From: an uncultured Alistipes sp. | GTDB taxonomy: Bacteria > Bacteroidota > Bacteroidia > Bacteroidales > Rikenellaceae | NCBI GenBank assembly: GCA_900546005.1 | Contig: URBJ01000010.1 | Span: 1-38,371, forward strand | Reading direction: 5' to 3' | DNA: 38,371 nucleotides | Shown: positions 17,272 to 26,117 of the stretch, one piece after another | Layout of the letters: every line of letters starts with the position of its first letter | Numbering within the stretch: position 1 is the stretch's first letter | The notes under the pieces: generated by a model | What the model saw: the letters and a program-made list of their open reading frames with translations, nothing else | What the model was told of the DNA's origin: nothing | Database searches by the model: none | Position numbers and translations under genes: made by a program

Positions 17272-19110
17272 ATGATGCAGATAAAAAGAAGCCTTGTTAC
17301 GGGGTGTTGCCTTTTGGGGGCGACGATGCTTTCGGCCCAGTCGCAGGGGACGCAAAACGATACGCTATACAGAGACCTGCAGTCGGACACATGGGTAGCG
17401 ACCGATGCTTTGGGTCGTTCCTTGCCCGGATATGCCGAGTGTGGACCGCGCAAAGAGAATCGGTTCGTCGGCATGTTCTATTTCGTGACGCATAACAATA
17501 ACGGAGCGAAAGAGGGACCATACAACGTAACCGAAATTTTGGCAGCCGACCCGGTCAATCCCCGTTGGGGCGGCGGAACGCACTACTGGGGGGAACCCGA
17601 GACGGGGTACTATATCATGAAGGACGAATGGATGATCCGCCGGCATGCCCGTCAATTGGTCGATGCGGGAGTGGATGTCATCATCCTCGATAATACGAAC
17701 GACCGGATCTACAAGGATGTGTTTGTTTTCATCGCCGACGTATTTCGAAAGATGCGTGCCGAAGGGGAAAAGACGCCTCAGATAGCATGTCTGGCGAGCC
17801 AGAATTCGGTCATGCAGCTTTGGGACGAAATATACAGCCGGGGATTGTATGCGGATTTGTGGTTCCGGTGGAAAGGGAAACCGCTGTTGATGTTCGGACA
17901 GCACATCATCGGCGATCGGCAGCTGATGGATGACGTACGTTTCCCCAAAGAGATTACCGACTTCTTTACGATCCGTCAGAGCTGGGCATGGACGACGCTG
18001 AAGTGGTACGACAACGGTCATGACGAGTGGCCGTGGGTCGATCACTATCCGCAATCGGTGGGTTGGCATGAGTCACCCGATCGTCCCGAATATGTTCCGG
18101 TAGCCGTAGCTCAACATCCGCTTTCGAATATCGGACGTAGTTTTAAGGATGGTGTCGAACCCGAAAGAAACGAGTACGATGTGACGCCCGTGACCGATCG
18201 GGGGCTCTATTTCGATCAGCAGTGGCAAAGAGCCTTGGAGGTCGATCCGGAGTTTGTCTTCGTGACGGGGTGGAACGAGTGGACAGCAGGTCAGATGACC
18301 CGTACGAATCAGGATTACGAAGAGGAGATGAAGAAGTGGGACTTTTTCCCGGGTGCCAAATGCGGCAAGGGCGGACGTGAAGTGCGCATGGGTGAAGGCT
18401 ATTTCATCGATCAGTACAATCAGGAGTATAGCCGCGACATCGAGCCGATGAAGGGGGGACACTCCGACAACTATTACTATCAGTTAGTGGCGAACGTCCG
18501 CAAATACAAAGGTGTGGAGCGCCCTGAGCCGGTGGGTGCACCCGTTACGATCGACATGGAAGGCGATTTCGATCAGTGGCGTTGGGTGAAGAAGAGCTAC
18601 TACGATCATGTCGGTGATGTGACCCATCGGAACAGTCCGGGTAACTTCGCGGCTGGACCCTATATCAACGAGACCGGACGGAACGACATTGTCGAGTCGA
18701 AGGTGGCTCGCGATGATGATTATGTCTATTTCTATGTGAAGACGGCTGAAGCATTGACACCTCATACCGATCCCTATTGGATGCTGTTGTTTATCGATGC
18801 GGACAAGAGTCATGAGACGGGTTGGGAAGGTTACGACCTGTTGGTCAATGCCGAGTTTAAGAACGACCGGACCTCGACCGTTAAAACCTACGATGGAGAG
18901 TCGTGGAGCGGTTCCAAAGGAGTTGCGTTCCGGTATGAGGGTAATGAGATGATGGTGCGTGTCCCTCGCTCCTATTTCGGTTCCGGAAAATTGGCTTTCG
19001 ATTTCCACTGGGCGGACGGAATCCAGAAACTGGGCGACATCGAGGGGTTTTTCCTCAATGGAGATCAGGCTCCGTCGCGTCGGGCGAACTATCGGTTCGA
19101 GGAGGAGTAG
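17272..19110 (+). CDS. GH71/GH99-like secreted glycosidase with CBM9-like C-terminus
   Basis: A 612-residue secreted protein. The signal peptide spans about residues 1-22 (ending LSAQ). The catalytic part (about 40-400) opens with VGMFYFVTHNNNGAKEGPY and contains DEWMIRRHARQLVDAGVDV then IILDNTN, an arrangement typical of GH71/GH99-type TIM barrels in which an advance along the barrel ends at Asp. Later come ITDFFTIRQSWAWT and FVTGWNEWTAGQ, the latter with a Glu near the end of the barrel. Residues about 425-612 form a CBM9/DOMON-like sandwich beginning DMEGDFDQWRW. GH99 enzymes are endo-alpha-mannosidases; that activity would fit the GH92 neighbour but is inference. Start is the ATG pair at 17272/17275; upstream in-frame sequence overlaps the hairpin. 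Confidence 0.65.
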   Translation: MMQIKRSLVTGCCLLGATMLSAQSQGTQNDTLYRDLQSDTWVATDALGRSLPGYAECGPRKENRFVGMFYFVTHNNNGAKEGPYNVTEILAADPVNPRWGGGTHYWGEPETGYYIMKDEWMIRRHARQLVDAGVDVIILDNTNDRIYKDVFVFIADVFRKMRAEGEKTPQIACLASQNSVMQLWDEIYSRGLYADLWFRWKGKPLLMFGQHIIGDRQLMDDVRFPKEITDFFTIRQSWAWTTLKWYDNGHDEWPWVDHYPQSVGWHESPDRPEYVPVAVAQHPLSNIGRSFKDGVEPERNEYDVTPVTDRGLYFDQQWQRALEVDPEFVFVTGWNEWTAGQMTRTNQDYEEEMKKWDFFPGAKCGKGGREVRMGEGYFIDQYNQEYSRDIEPMKGGHSDNYYYQLVANVRKYKGVERPEPVGAPVTIDMEGDFDQWRWVKKSYYDHVGDVTHRNSPGNFAAGPYINETGRNDIVESKVARDDDYVYFYVKTAEALTPHTDPYWMLLFIDADKSHETGWEGYDLLVNAEFKNDRTSTVKTYDGESWSGSKGVAFRYEGNEMMVRVPRSYFGSGKLAFDFHWADGIQKLGDIEGFFLNGDQAPSRRANYRFEEE

Positions 19111-19164
19111 TCCATCGATAAAAAGTTGAATGAAAATAGAAACTGCTAAACCTGAAGTATTAAG

Positions 19165-21303
19165 ATGAAAAAAATGTTTTTTGCCCTGTTGTTGGGCGTA
19201 TGTGTGTCGGGCGTTGCGTTCGGCGCGAACGGCGGAGACGATAAGGCGTTGACGCCCCAATTTAAACAGAGTAGCTATGTGAATGAATCGGTAACGCTCG
19301 AAAACCCCTATATCACGATGAATTTTTTCAAACGGATTAAAGGTTGGGGCTGGGGCGAGATTCACACACCGGAGGGGAAACTGATGGCCGTGATGGATCA
19401 TCTGGGCGAACTGATGATCCGCGATCAGGATATTCCGATGCGTTTCGAGGCCGATTCGGTCATCCGCGAAAAGTCGGCCGAAGCCGAGAGTCTGATTTTC
19501 CATGTGAAATCGGTAGTCGTTCGCGATATGTTGAAGGGCACGTCGTTTGACAACTGGATGCACTACCCCTATACCGAGCCGGCCATTACGGGAACCGTTA
19601 CGGTAACCATAACCCCCGATTCGCCGGTCGTAAAGTTGAGATACGATCTGACGGCTACGGGAAACTATTACCTCCGTTATCTGCGCGGTCCGTGGCTGAA
19701 GGTGGGCGAATCGTCGTTCGGCACCGAGAAGGACGATGCGATCCTGCCCGGTGTGGATTGGGCGATCGGCGATGAGTGGACCAGCGGTTCGGACTTCTTC
19801 AAGGATCCGTGGGCCCTCCGTGTGGCCCCCCACCCCAACAAGGTTTCGGTTCCGGTGATGGCTATCAGCCACGACGGCGATGCGATCGGACTGGCTTGGG
19901 ATCCCAATGCGGTGGCAGCCCGTTGGTTCAACTACCGGACACAGCATCCGCAGCCGGTTTTCGCCTCGCCTAACTTCGTCGATCGGATGAACAATCAGTT
20001 GATGGGGTTGATGATTCCGGATGCTTCGGTCGAGGGTCATGAGAACGAACTCTATTCGCAGCTGGCTCCGGAGGTTCGGATCGGACAGAAGATCGAATTT
20101 GAGGCCGAGCTGTGGCTGAAGAAGGGAAACAGCGTGGATATCATTGCCGACTGGGTTATCCGCCACGGCTTGCCGGAACCCTCTACTCCGAAGTGGGAGT
20201 ACCGTGAGGCACTCGATCTGATGGCACAGGCTTACAATACGAATTTGTGGCACGAAGGTCACGGTTTCGGGGTGGTTCAGCGCTCGATCAATGAGGCCTC
20301 TCCGTCGCTTCCCGGCTTTTTGCACCGGTACATGCAGGAAAACAAGAAGGCTCAGGTCACCAAAGAGCTTCAGGCAAAGTTAGAGTCCTTGCAGACAGGG
20401 GATGCAGCTCCGGCTGCTCCCGAAAGTGCCGAGGCGCGTAAGGCCCGGTTGACCAAACAGGGCGATGAGATTCTGAAGATTCAGCGGGCTGACGGATCAT
20501 TTGCTTTCGAACCCGATGGTCGTCACTACCGCAAGGATGATTTCAAGGTAGCTACCTCGTTCGTAGAACCGATGGGACTGGATGGAGCTACGGCGCTCGA
20601 TATTACGATTCTCCCGGCCATCGAACTGTTGCAGATCGGTAAGGAGACCGGAGAGCAACGTTTCCTCGATGCAGCCAAGAAAGCCATCGACTTCTGTATG
20701 CCGATGACCCGTCCCGAAGGCGGTGATTTCTGGGAAACTCCGTTGCATGCGGCCAATCTGTTCGCTGCCGGACATGCGGCTATCGCAAACTATAAGGCAT
20801 TTGAACAGTTCGGCGATGAGAAATACAAAGAGAAAGCGATCTATTGGATGAGAACGATCATTCCGTTTACCCACCTGTGGGAGCCGAAAGAGATCCCGAT
20901 GCTGTACAACACCAAACCGGTGCTGAGCTCGAGTGACTGGTACTTTGCCAACTGGGTGCGCGATCACGTTCAATGGGAGGTGCTTTCTGTCTTCGCACAA
21001 TCGGTCAGCAACGGAATCCGCTGGGAAGAGGTGGATCCCGAAATCGATTGGCTGAAGTTCCATCGGGGTATCACGAATGCGGCGATTCGCTGGATGAATG
21101 TCCACACGGATGACAACTGGCGTCCGCACAACATTCCGGAGACCTACGAACGGTACAAGGAGGGGGCTTTCGACTATTGTTTCCCCGACACGCACAATGC
21201 GACGACCGGTGAATACGGTGGAATGTTCATCTCCCCGGCAGCTATTGCCGATAACATCTACTATTTGCTCGATCGGGAAGCCGAAGCATCGACTAAAAAA
21301 TAG
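19165..21303 (+). CDS. Secreted protein, beta-sandwich plus alpha/alpha toroid, family not recognised
   Basis: A 712-residue protein with a clear signal peptide (residues 1-20, VAFGA before NGGDD). Residues about 30-340 look like a beta-sandwich domain of the kind that precedes helical-toroid glycosidases. Residues about 345-700 are helical, with repeats typical of six-hairpin folds: IQRADGSFAFEPDGR, MGLDGATALDITILPA, GGDFWETPLHAANLFAAGHA and SSDWYFANWVRDHVQW. Candidate acidic catalytic residues lie in DGATALD (about 472-478) and GGDFWET (about 518-524). An Ala/Glu-rich linker (AAPAAPESAEARKA) separates two helical parts. I do not recognise a named GH or PL family. Its place between a GH99-like and a GH92 gene supports a role in glycan breakdown. 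Confidence 0.6.
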   Translation: MKKMFFALLLGVCVSGVAFGANGGDDKALTPQFKQSSYVNESVTLENPYITMNFFKRIKGWGWGEIHTPEGKLMAVMDHLGELMIRDQDIPMRFEADSVIREKSAEAESLIFHVKSVVVRDMLKGTSFDNWMHYPYTEPAITGTVTVTITPDSPVVKLRYDLTATGNYYLRYLRGPWLKVGESSFGTEKDDAILPGVDWAIGDEWTSGSDFFKDPWALRVAPHPNKVSVPVMAISHDGDAIGLAWDPNAVAARWFNYRTQHPQPVFASPNFVDRMNNQLMGLMIPDASVEGHENELYSQLAPEVRIGQKIEFEAELWLKKGNSVDIIADWVIRHGLPEPSTPKWEYREALDLMAQAYNTNLWHEGHGFGVVQRSINEASPSLPGFLHRYMQENKKAQVTKELQAKLESLQTGDAAPAAPESAEARKARLTKQGDEILKIQRADGSFAFEPDGRHYRKDDFKVATSFVEPMGLDGATALDITILPAIELLQIGKETGEQRFLDAAKKAIDFCMPMTRPEGGDFWETPLHAANLFAAGHAAIANYKAFEQFGDEKYKEKAIYWMRTIIPFTHLWEPKEIPMLYNTKPVLSSSDWYFANWVRDHVQWEVLSVFAQSVSNGIRWEEVDPEIDWLKFHRGITNAAIRWMNVHTDDNWRPHNIPETYERYKEGAFDYCFPDTHNATTGEYGGMFISPAAIADNIYYLLDREAEASTKK

Positions 21304-21350
21304 AGAGGTCATACAGGACCCTATGTTGTAATATATTAATATTTAGTTCC

Positions 21351-23666
21351 ATGAAAAGGAAGAGATTGTGTTTTTGGACTCTTTTGGCACTGGTGTCGTG
21401 TGTGACACTTTCTGCCAAAGAAAAGTTTGACGCAGTCTCCTACGTCCGTCCGATGATGGGTACGGGAGCTGCGGGGTGTGTAGTACCGATGGCTGCCGTA
21501 CCCTTCGGGATGGTGCAGTTGGGACCGGATACCTATTTTACGGCTTCGGGTTACCATTATGACCATTCCGTGCTGTACGGTTTCAGCCATACCCATAAGT
21601 CGGGTGGCGGTGGAACCGATTTTCAGGATATTATGTTTTTTCCCGTGACGGGAGATTCGTGGCAATCGTGTGAACGCTATCCGGAGACGGTATCGAGTCG
21701 GTTTTCTCACGATCAGGAGTCGGCAGCTCCGGGTTATTACAGCGTAAAACTGTTGGACTCGGACATCGATGCGGAGTTGACAGCTACGGCAAGATGTGGT
21801 ATGCACCGATACTCCTATCCGACTTCCGATCGGCATTTAGTGATTGACCTCAAGCACGGCAGTCAGCACTCTACGACGATCTGGCCCGACGAGGATTTCG
21901 ACACGGTCAAACTCGCCCGGTTGGAGTGGGTCGATGACCGTACCGTGCGCGGATTCCGCATCTCGAACGGCTGGGCTCCCGAGCAACATGTCTATTTCTA
22001 TGCTCAATTTTCCGAACCGATCGAATCGTGTACACTTTTTGAGAATAAAATTGCACGAACCGGAGCAAATGAACTTGAAGGGACGGATGTCCGAGCGTTG
22101 TTGAGTTTTTCTGAAGAATCGGGTCGTCCGCTTGTCGTGCGAGTTGGCATCTCGCCGGTCAGTATGGAAGGCGCCCGGAAAAATCTTGAAAGTGAGATCC
22201 GAACGTGGAATTTCGATAAGGTGAAAAAACGTGCGCTTGAGTTGTGGAATAAGGAGTTGTCAGCTATTCAGATAGAGGACGATAATTTGTCGCGAAAAGA
22301 GGTATTTTACACGTCACTGTATTTTGCCCTGCTCTATCCGCAGCTCTATTCGGATGTGACGGGTGAATACCGGAGTTCGGATTCAAAGGTCTATCAGGGT
22401 AATTTCCGCTATTTTGCCGGAGTGCTCAGCTTGTGGGATACGTTCCGTGCACAGAATCCGCTGATCGCTCTTTTGCGTCCGGATGTGACCAACGATCTGA
22501 TGAATACGTTTTTGGAACACTACCGCCACTGTGGACAACTGCCGATCTGGACATTGGCCGGAGTCGAAAACATGTGTATGATCGGCTACCACTCGATGCC
22601 GGTCATTGCGGATGCTTACAATAAGGGAATTCAGACATATGATGCAGAAGCGCTTTTCGAGGCGATGAAAGCATCGGCACAACGCGATACGTTTGGCTAT
22701 TTTTTGAAGGGATTCCGGGGCATCCGTAATTACAAACAGTACGGGTATGTGCCGTGCGATCTCGAAGTCAACTCGGTGTCGAAAACCTTGGAGTATAGCT
22801 ACGATGACTGGTGTATTGCTCAGATGGCCAAAATGTTGGGACATTGGGACGATTATGCCTATTACCTGAATCGGGCCGATTCTTACCGCAATCTGTTCGA
22901 TTCGACGACGAATTTCATGCGAGGCAAGATGAGCGACGGAACGTGGCGGACGCCGTTCGATCCGTTCCATTCGAACCATTATCGTCCGGATGATGATTTC
23001 TGTGAGGGAACGGCTTGGCAATGGACCTTCTTTGTGCCACACGACGGCAAGGGCCTGATCGATCTGTTCGGCGGCAAAGAGGCATTTGTCGCAAAACTGG
23101 ATTCGTTGTTTATCGTTAGTCCGGAGATTCACGGGGATAATCCGGCACCGGATATTACCGGTATGATCGGACAGTATGCCCACGGAAACGAACCCGGACA
23201 CCATACGCTGTATATGTACAATTATGCCGGTCAACCTTGGAAAGGCCAGAAACGGATCAGCGATGTGTTGTACACGATGTATGACGTATCGCCCGAAGGG
23301 ATCTGCGGAAACGACGATACGGGACAGATGTCGGCTTGGTATGTATTCAGTTCGTTGGGATTCTATCCTGTGACTCACGGCGAAGGCGTCTACTTTATCG
23401 GCACTCCGATATTCAAAAAGGCGGTTGTGCGGCATCCGATGGGACAGTTGACCATATTGGCTTCGAACGTGTCGCGTGAAAACTGTTACATACAGTCGGT
23501 ATGGGTGAACGGCGTGTCCTGCTCCAAAAACTGGTTGACCCATAAACAACTGTTTACGGGAGATGTGACGTTGGAGTTCGAGATGGGACCCGAACCGAAT
23601 GAGTCTTGGGGAAGTGCACCCGACGATTGCCCGTTGTCGATGTGTGACAGACTTAAAAAAGAGTAA
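21351..23666 (+). CDS. GH92 family exo-alpha-mannosidase
   Basis: A 771-residue calcium-dependent, inverting alpha-mannosidase of family GH92, exported to the periplasm or cell surface. Family hallmarks are all visible: RPMMGTGAAGCVVPMAAVPFG and GFSHTHKSGGGG in the N-terminal sandwich, CEGTAWQWTFFVPHD (Glu near 551), HGNEPGHHTLYMYNYAG (about 611-627), and GNDDTGQMSAWYVFSSLGFYP (Asp pair near 653-655, the probable base region). The Glu is retained, so an ordinary mannosidase rather than a mannose-1-phosphate form is expected. The N-terminus can be read as signal peptidase I (LSA before KEK) or as a lipobox (LVSC at residues 14-17). Linkage specificity (1,2, 1,3, 1,4) cannot be read from sequence. 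Confidence 0.95.
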   Translation: MKRKRLCFWTLLALVSCVTLSAKEKFDAVSYVRPMMGTGAAGCVVPMAAVPFGMVQLGPDTYFTASGYHYDHSVLYGFSHTHKSGGGGTDFQDIMFFPVTGDSWQSCERYPETVSSRFSHDQESAAPGYYSVKLLDSDIDAELTATARCGMHRYSYPTSDRHLVIDLKHGSQHSTTIWPDEDFDTVKLARLEWVDDRTVRGFRISNGWAPEQHVYFYAQFSEPIESCTLFENKIARTGANELEGTDVRALLSFSEESGRPLVVRVGISPVSMEGARKNLESEIRTWNFDKVKKRALELWNKELSAIQIEDDNLSRKEVFYTSLYFALLYPQLYSDVTGEYRSSDSKVYQGNFRYFAGVLSLWDTFRAQNPLIALLRPDVTNDLMNTFLEHYRHCGQLPIWTLAGVENMCMIGYHSMPVIADAYNKGIQTYDAEALFEAMKASAQRDTFGYFLKGFRGIRNYKQYGYVPCDLEVNSVSKTLEYSYDDWCIAQMAKMLGHWDDYAYYLNRADSYRNLFDSTTNFMRGKMSDGTWRTPFDPFHSNHYRPDDDFCEGTAWQWTFFVPHDGKGLIDLFGGKEAFVAKLDSLFIVSPEIHGDNPAPDITGMIGQYAHGNEPGHHTLYMYNYAGQPWKGQKRISDVLYTMYDVSPEGICGNDDTGQMSAWYVFSSLGFYPVTHGEGVYFIGTPIFKKAVVRHPMGQLTILASNVSRENCYIQSVWVNGVSCSKNWLTHKQLFTGDVTLEFEMGPEPNESWGSAPDDCPLSMCDRLKKE

Positions 23667-23672
23667 TTGTTT

Positions 23673-24773
23673 ATGAAGAAAAGAGCGTTAAAGTATATTT
23701 TATTGTTTTGTGTGCTGTTTTTCGGGTATTTGTCTGAAATTTCAGCTTTTGCACGGCCCGAAAAAGAGTTTAAAGTTTTTCAGTTCCCGCGTACGACCAT
23801 ACCGCGTATCGACGGCGACTTTTCCGACTGGGATATTGTGCCCGAGACCTATGCCGTGGGACTCTCCGAATTGTTCGATACGCATGGAGGCCGTGGAGCC
23901 GATCTTGACTCTACGGAGTTCGATCTGACGGTCAAGGTAGGATGGGTGAAGGGCGAAAACAGACTCTATTTTTACGTGGAAGCCTACGACGATTGCTGGG
24001 ACTTCTCCGACAAGGGATTGCGGCAGGACATATTCGAATTGGTGGTCGACGGGGATGCTTCGGGCGGACTCTTTATTAAAGAGGATAACGGTAATAACAA
24101 CGTGTTGCCGATTTCGGATCTGCATTTCAAAGGCCACGGGGCACATGCCCAGAATTACCACATCTTTACTCCGGTTCAGGAGGGTAAGGAGTGGGCCATG
24201 GTCTGGGGAGCAACGCCTTGGATCAAGGATTTTCCCTATGCCAACGTAGCATACGATTACGATTTCGAACACGGCTCATCCGGACGCTTACGGATGGAGT
24301 TTTGGATCACACCGTTCGATTATGCCGCAGTGGAGGGCATCAGTCGTTCGGTCGTATCGCAGTTGACCGAGAACGAACTGATCGGCATCTCGTGGTGTAT
24401 GATCGACTTCGATACGGATAAGCCGCAGGCCGATCCGGTCATGTGTTTGTCGCACGATTTCCGGATGATACGCGATGCCTCCTACCTCAATGCCTTTCGG
24501 TTGATGCCGTTGGAGGAGACCTATCGGCCAGCGATCGATGCAGAATGGAGCTTTACGGAGGTAGACCGCGAGCAGCGCATTGTGTTGTTCGAGGATCGAT
24601 CTCGGGGAGAGATTACCCGGTGGCGTTGGGATTTCGGCGATGGAACCGGCTCGGAAGAGCAGCATCCGCTTCACCGCTACGATCGGGCCGGAGAGTGGAC
24701 CGTAACGCTCGAAGTCGAGGGTCCGCAGGGTACCGACCGACGTATCAAGGTTTGGGAGGTCGTCACCCGATAG
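23673..24773 (+). CDS. Secreted CBM9-like plus PKD domain protein
   Basis: A 366-residue exported protein with no visible catalytic site. After a signal peptide (about residues 1-25, ending ISAFA), residues about 40-270 form a CBM9/DOMON-like sandwich beginning PRIDGDFSDWDIV and including ENRLYFYVEAYDDCWDF. Residues about 285-366 are a PKD domain with the diagnostic WRWDFGDGTGSEEQHPLHRY and GEWTVTLEV. It is probably a glycan-binding or scaffold protein for the operon's enzymes, perhaps standing in for the surface glycan-binding proteins of a classical polysaccharide locus. It starts 6 bases after the GH92 stop. The ATG at 23673 is preferred over the in-frame TTG at 23667. Confidence 0.8.
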   Translation: MKKRALKYILLFCVLFFGYLSEISAFARPEKEFKVFQFPRTTIPRIDGDFSDWDIVPETYAVGLSELFDTHGGRGADLDSTEFDLTVKVGWVKGENRLYFYVEAYDDCWDFSDKGLRQDIFELVVDGDASGGLFIKEDNGNNNVLPISDLHFKGHGAHAQNYHIFTPVQEGKEWAMVWGATPWIKDFPYANVAYDYDFEHGSSGRLRMEFWITPFDYAAVEGISRSVVSQLTENELIGISWCMIDFDTDKPQADPVMCLSHDFRMIRDASYLNAFRLMPLEETYRPAIDAEWSFTEVDREQRIVLFEDRSRGEITRWRWDFGDGTGSEEQHPLHRYDRAGEWTVTLEVEGPQGTDRRIKVWEVVTR

Positions 24774-25102
24774 GCGTGTTTTCGCGGATGGACGTCTCAT
24801 TCCGAAAAAAGAAGAAAAAGGAGTTCCCTCGTATGGCAAAATACGAGGGAACGCCTTTTTGTCATTTTCCAAGTCTGTCTTGTTTCTCCAACGGATGAAG
24901 ATAGTTCCGGGGGGCAACTCTCCATGAGTTGCGAGCATACAGCTCGAATGGATTTTCCCTGCTGTGCAGGAGCTAAATCGGCCGACCGGATCAAACGGAA
25001 AGCTCGACGCTCATTGGTCTTTCTTCTCGCTCTATATTTTCTGTAAAAATCATTTCTTCTTCTCCCTTTCCTAATTGTGTACCGGTATTGCAAAATAAAA
25101 CG
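24774..25102. other. Gene-free stretch with terminator and small hairpins
   Basis: About 330 bases between the glycan operon and the GNAT gene. It holds the operon terminator and then three short perfect hairpins in a row: 24914-24920 with 24926-24932, 24932-24936 with 24942-24946, and 24958-24962 with 24966-24970. ORFs here (for example minus strand 24797-25093) lack any recognisable fold. Confidence 0.5.
24815..24860 (+). terminator. Terminator of the glycan operon, likely bidirectional
   Basis: An 11-bp perfect stem (24823-24833 with 24842-24852) and an outer AAAAAGG/CCTTTTT pairing across one mismatch. The T5 at 24856-24860 serves the plus strand, and the A5 at 24815-24819 gives a T-run on the minus strand. 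It lies about 40 bases after the last operon stop. Confidence 0.9.
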
Positions 25103-25540
25103 TTATCTGGCAGGACGATGGATCATCAGCGTCTCTTCGTGTCCCGTCGCCTGATCGATCCTGCGGAGAACGATTTGGAATCCTTCGCGAAGGAAGAACG
25201 ATAGGGCTGCTCGGTTTTCGGTGTACACGGATAGCTCCAATACGGGATACAAGTATTTTGCACGTTGAAGCAGATTGTGCCCGATACCTCTGCCCTGCTC
25301 TTCCCGAGCGACATAGAGTGCAACGATAAAATTTTCGACCAGAGAAATGAATCCGCCGATCCGCTCCGTCGTGGGATCACAATAAACAGCCGTTATCGCG
25401 TGTGACAACAGGTTTTCTCGAAGTCGTTCCTTTTGTCTCTCCCAATACGACTCCTCAATAAAACCATGTGCCTGTAACGATCCCCGTATCCAGATCTCCA
25501 GCACGGCATCCATATCCTGTGGCTCGAAAATGCGTATCAT
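25103..25540 (-). CDS. GNAT family N-acetyltransferase (YjaB-like)
   Basis: A 145-residue acetyl-CoA-dependent acetyltransferase. It opens with IRIFEPQDMDAVLEIWIRGS. Acetyl-CoA motif A is visible as IVALYVAREEQGRGIGHNLL (Q/R-x-x-G-x-G/A at about residues 90-96), and the ending SFFLREGFQIV matches the GNAT motif-B region. Length and pattern resemble E. coli YjaB, whose substrate is unknown. It is a single-gene unit lying about 100 bases downstream of the secG terminator. The acceptor substrate cannot be inferred. Confidence 0.88.
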   Translation of the reverse strand: MIRIFEPQDMDAVLEIWIRGSLQAHGFIEESYWERQKERLRENLLSHAITAVYCDPTTERIGGFISLVENFIVALYVAREEQGRGIGHNLLQRAKYLYPVLELSVYTENRAALSFFLREGFQIVLRRIDQATGHEETLMIHRPAR

Positions 25541-25644
25541 ATCAGATGTAGCGGTGCTTTTGTTGTCGTGTAGCTGTTGCTTGTGATCGGGTTACGTGTT
25601 TTTGTTTGCGGTCCCGGTAGATAAAAGAAGAGAAAATAACAAAA

Positions 25645-25674
25645 GAACTGTCTGCAGCAGAGCCGAGACAGTTC
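25645..25674 (-). terminator. Terminator of the HU-sigma54-lptE-secG operon
   Basis: A perfect 9-bp stem (25645-25653 with 25666-25674) and a 12-nt loop. On the minus strand it is followed by a T-rich tail (TTTTGTTATTTTC). It lies about 45 bases past the secG stop. Confidence 0.75.
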
Positions 25675-25720
25675 TCATACTATATACATTTAAAAATTTT
25701 TCGGAAGTAGATCGAGCGGA

Positions 25721-26098
25721 TTATTCGACCGAGTCGTTAGCCGGAGTGGCCGGAGCCGCTGCAGCAGAGGTCGAATCAGCACCTTCGGTCGGAATGGAGG
25801 GGAGCAGGTTCTCGTTGGCTTGAACGGCTTGTTGTTCCAGAATCTTTTCCACTTCGCTTTTGCTCGACAGAATATTGTTGGAGGGCATGGTCATCGTAGC
25901 GGCCAGACTCAATACGACGATCGCAATGGCCAATCCCCATGTGAATTTTTCAAGGAAGTCGGCGGTTTGACGGACACCCATTACTTGGTTCGAGGCGCCG
26001 AAGTTGGCAGCCATGCCGCTTTTCGGATTTTGGGCTAGTACGGCAAGAATCAATAAAATACTTGCTATGACAATCAATACAATGCAAAAAATATACAT
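25721..26098 (-). CDS. secG: SecG, preprotein translocase subunit
   Basis: A 125-residue inner-membrane subunit of the SecYEG translocon. TM1 (residues 3-22), the conserved cytoplasmic loop AQNPKSGMAANFGASNQVMG (22-41) and TM2 (about 52-70) match SecG; the remaining tail is acidic and Ala/Pro-rich, as often in Bacteroidota. SecG assists protein export by supporting SecA cycling. It is the last gene of a five-gene operon that also encodes LptE, followed by a terminator. It starts 19 bases after the preceding stop. Confidence 0.95.
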   Translation of the reverse strand: MYIFCIVLIVIASILLILAVLAQNPKSGMAANFGASNQVMGVRQTADFLEKFTWGLAIAIVVLSLAATMTMPSNNILSSKSEVEKILEQQAVQANENLLPSIPTEGADSTSAAAAPATPANDSVE

Positions 26099-26117
26099 TA
26101 TCAGCTCTTTTTAGAGG

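Noticed and set aside
18484..20325. Minus-strand ORF of 613 codons
   Set aside because: It is antisense to two well-supported genes, crosses their junction, is rich in Arg/His/Ile without a recognisable motif, and has no signal or promoter. Its length reflects codon bias of the sense genes.
22383..23549. Minus-strand ORF of 388 codons antisense to GH92
   Set aside because: Shadow of the GH92 coding frame; no coherent motifs.
24910..24975. tRNA-like cluster of stems
   Set aside because: No 7-bp acceptor stem or T-loop consensus, and the stem order does not fit a cloverleaf.
24797..25093. Minus-strand ORF of 98 codons after the glycan operon
   Set aside because: It overlaps the operon terminator, and the translation is Arg/Ser-rich with no fold. 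Kept only as part of the hairpin-rich stretch.
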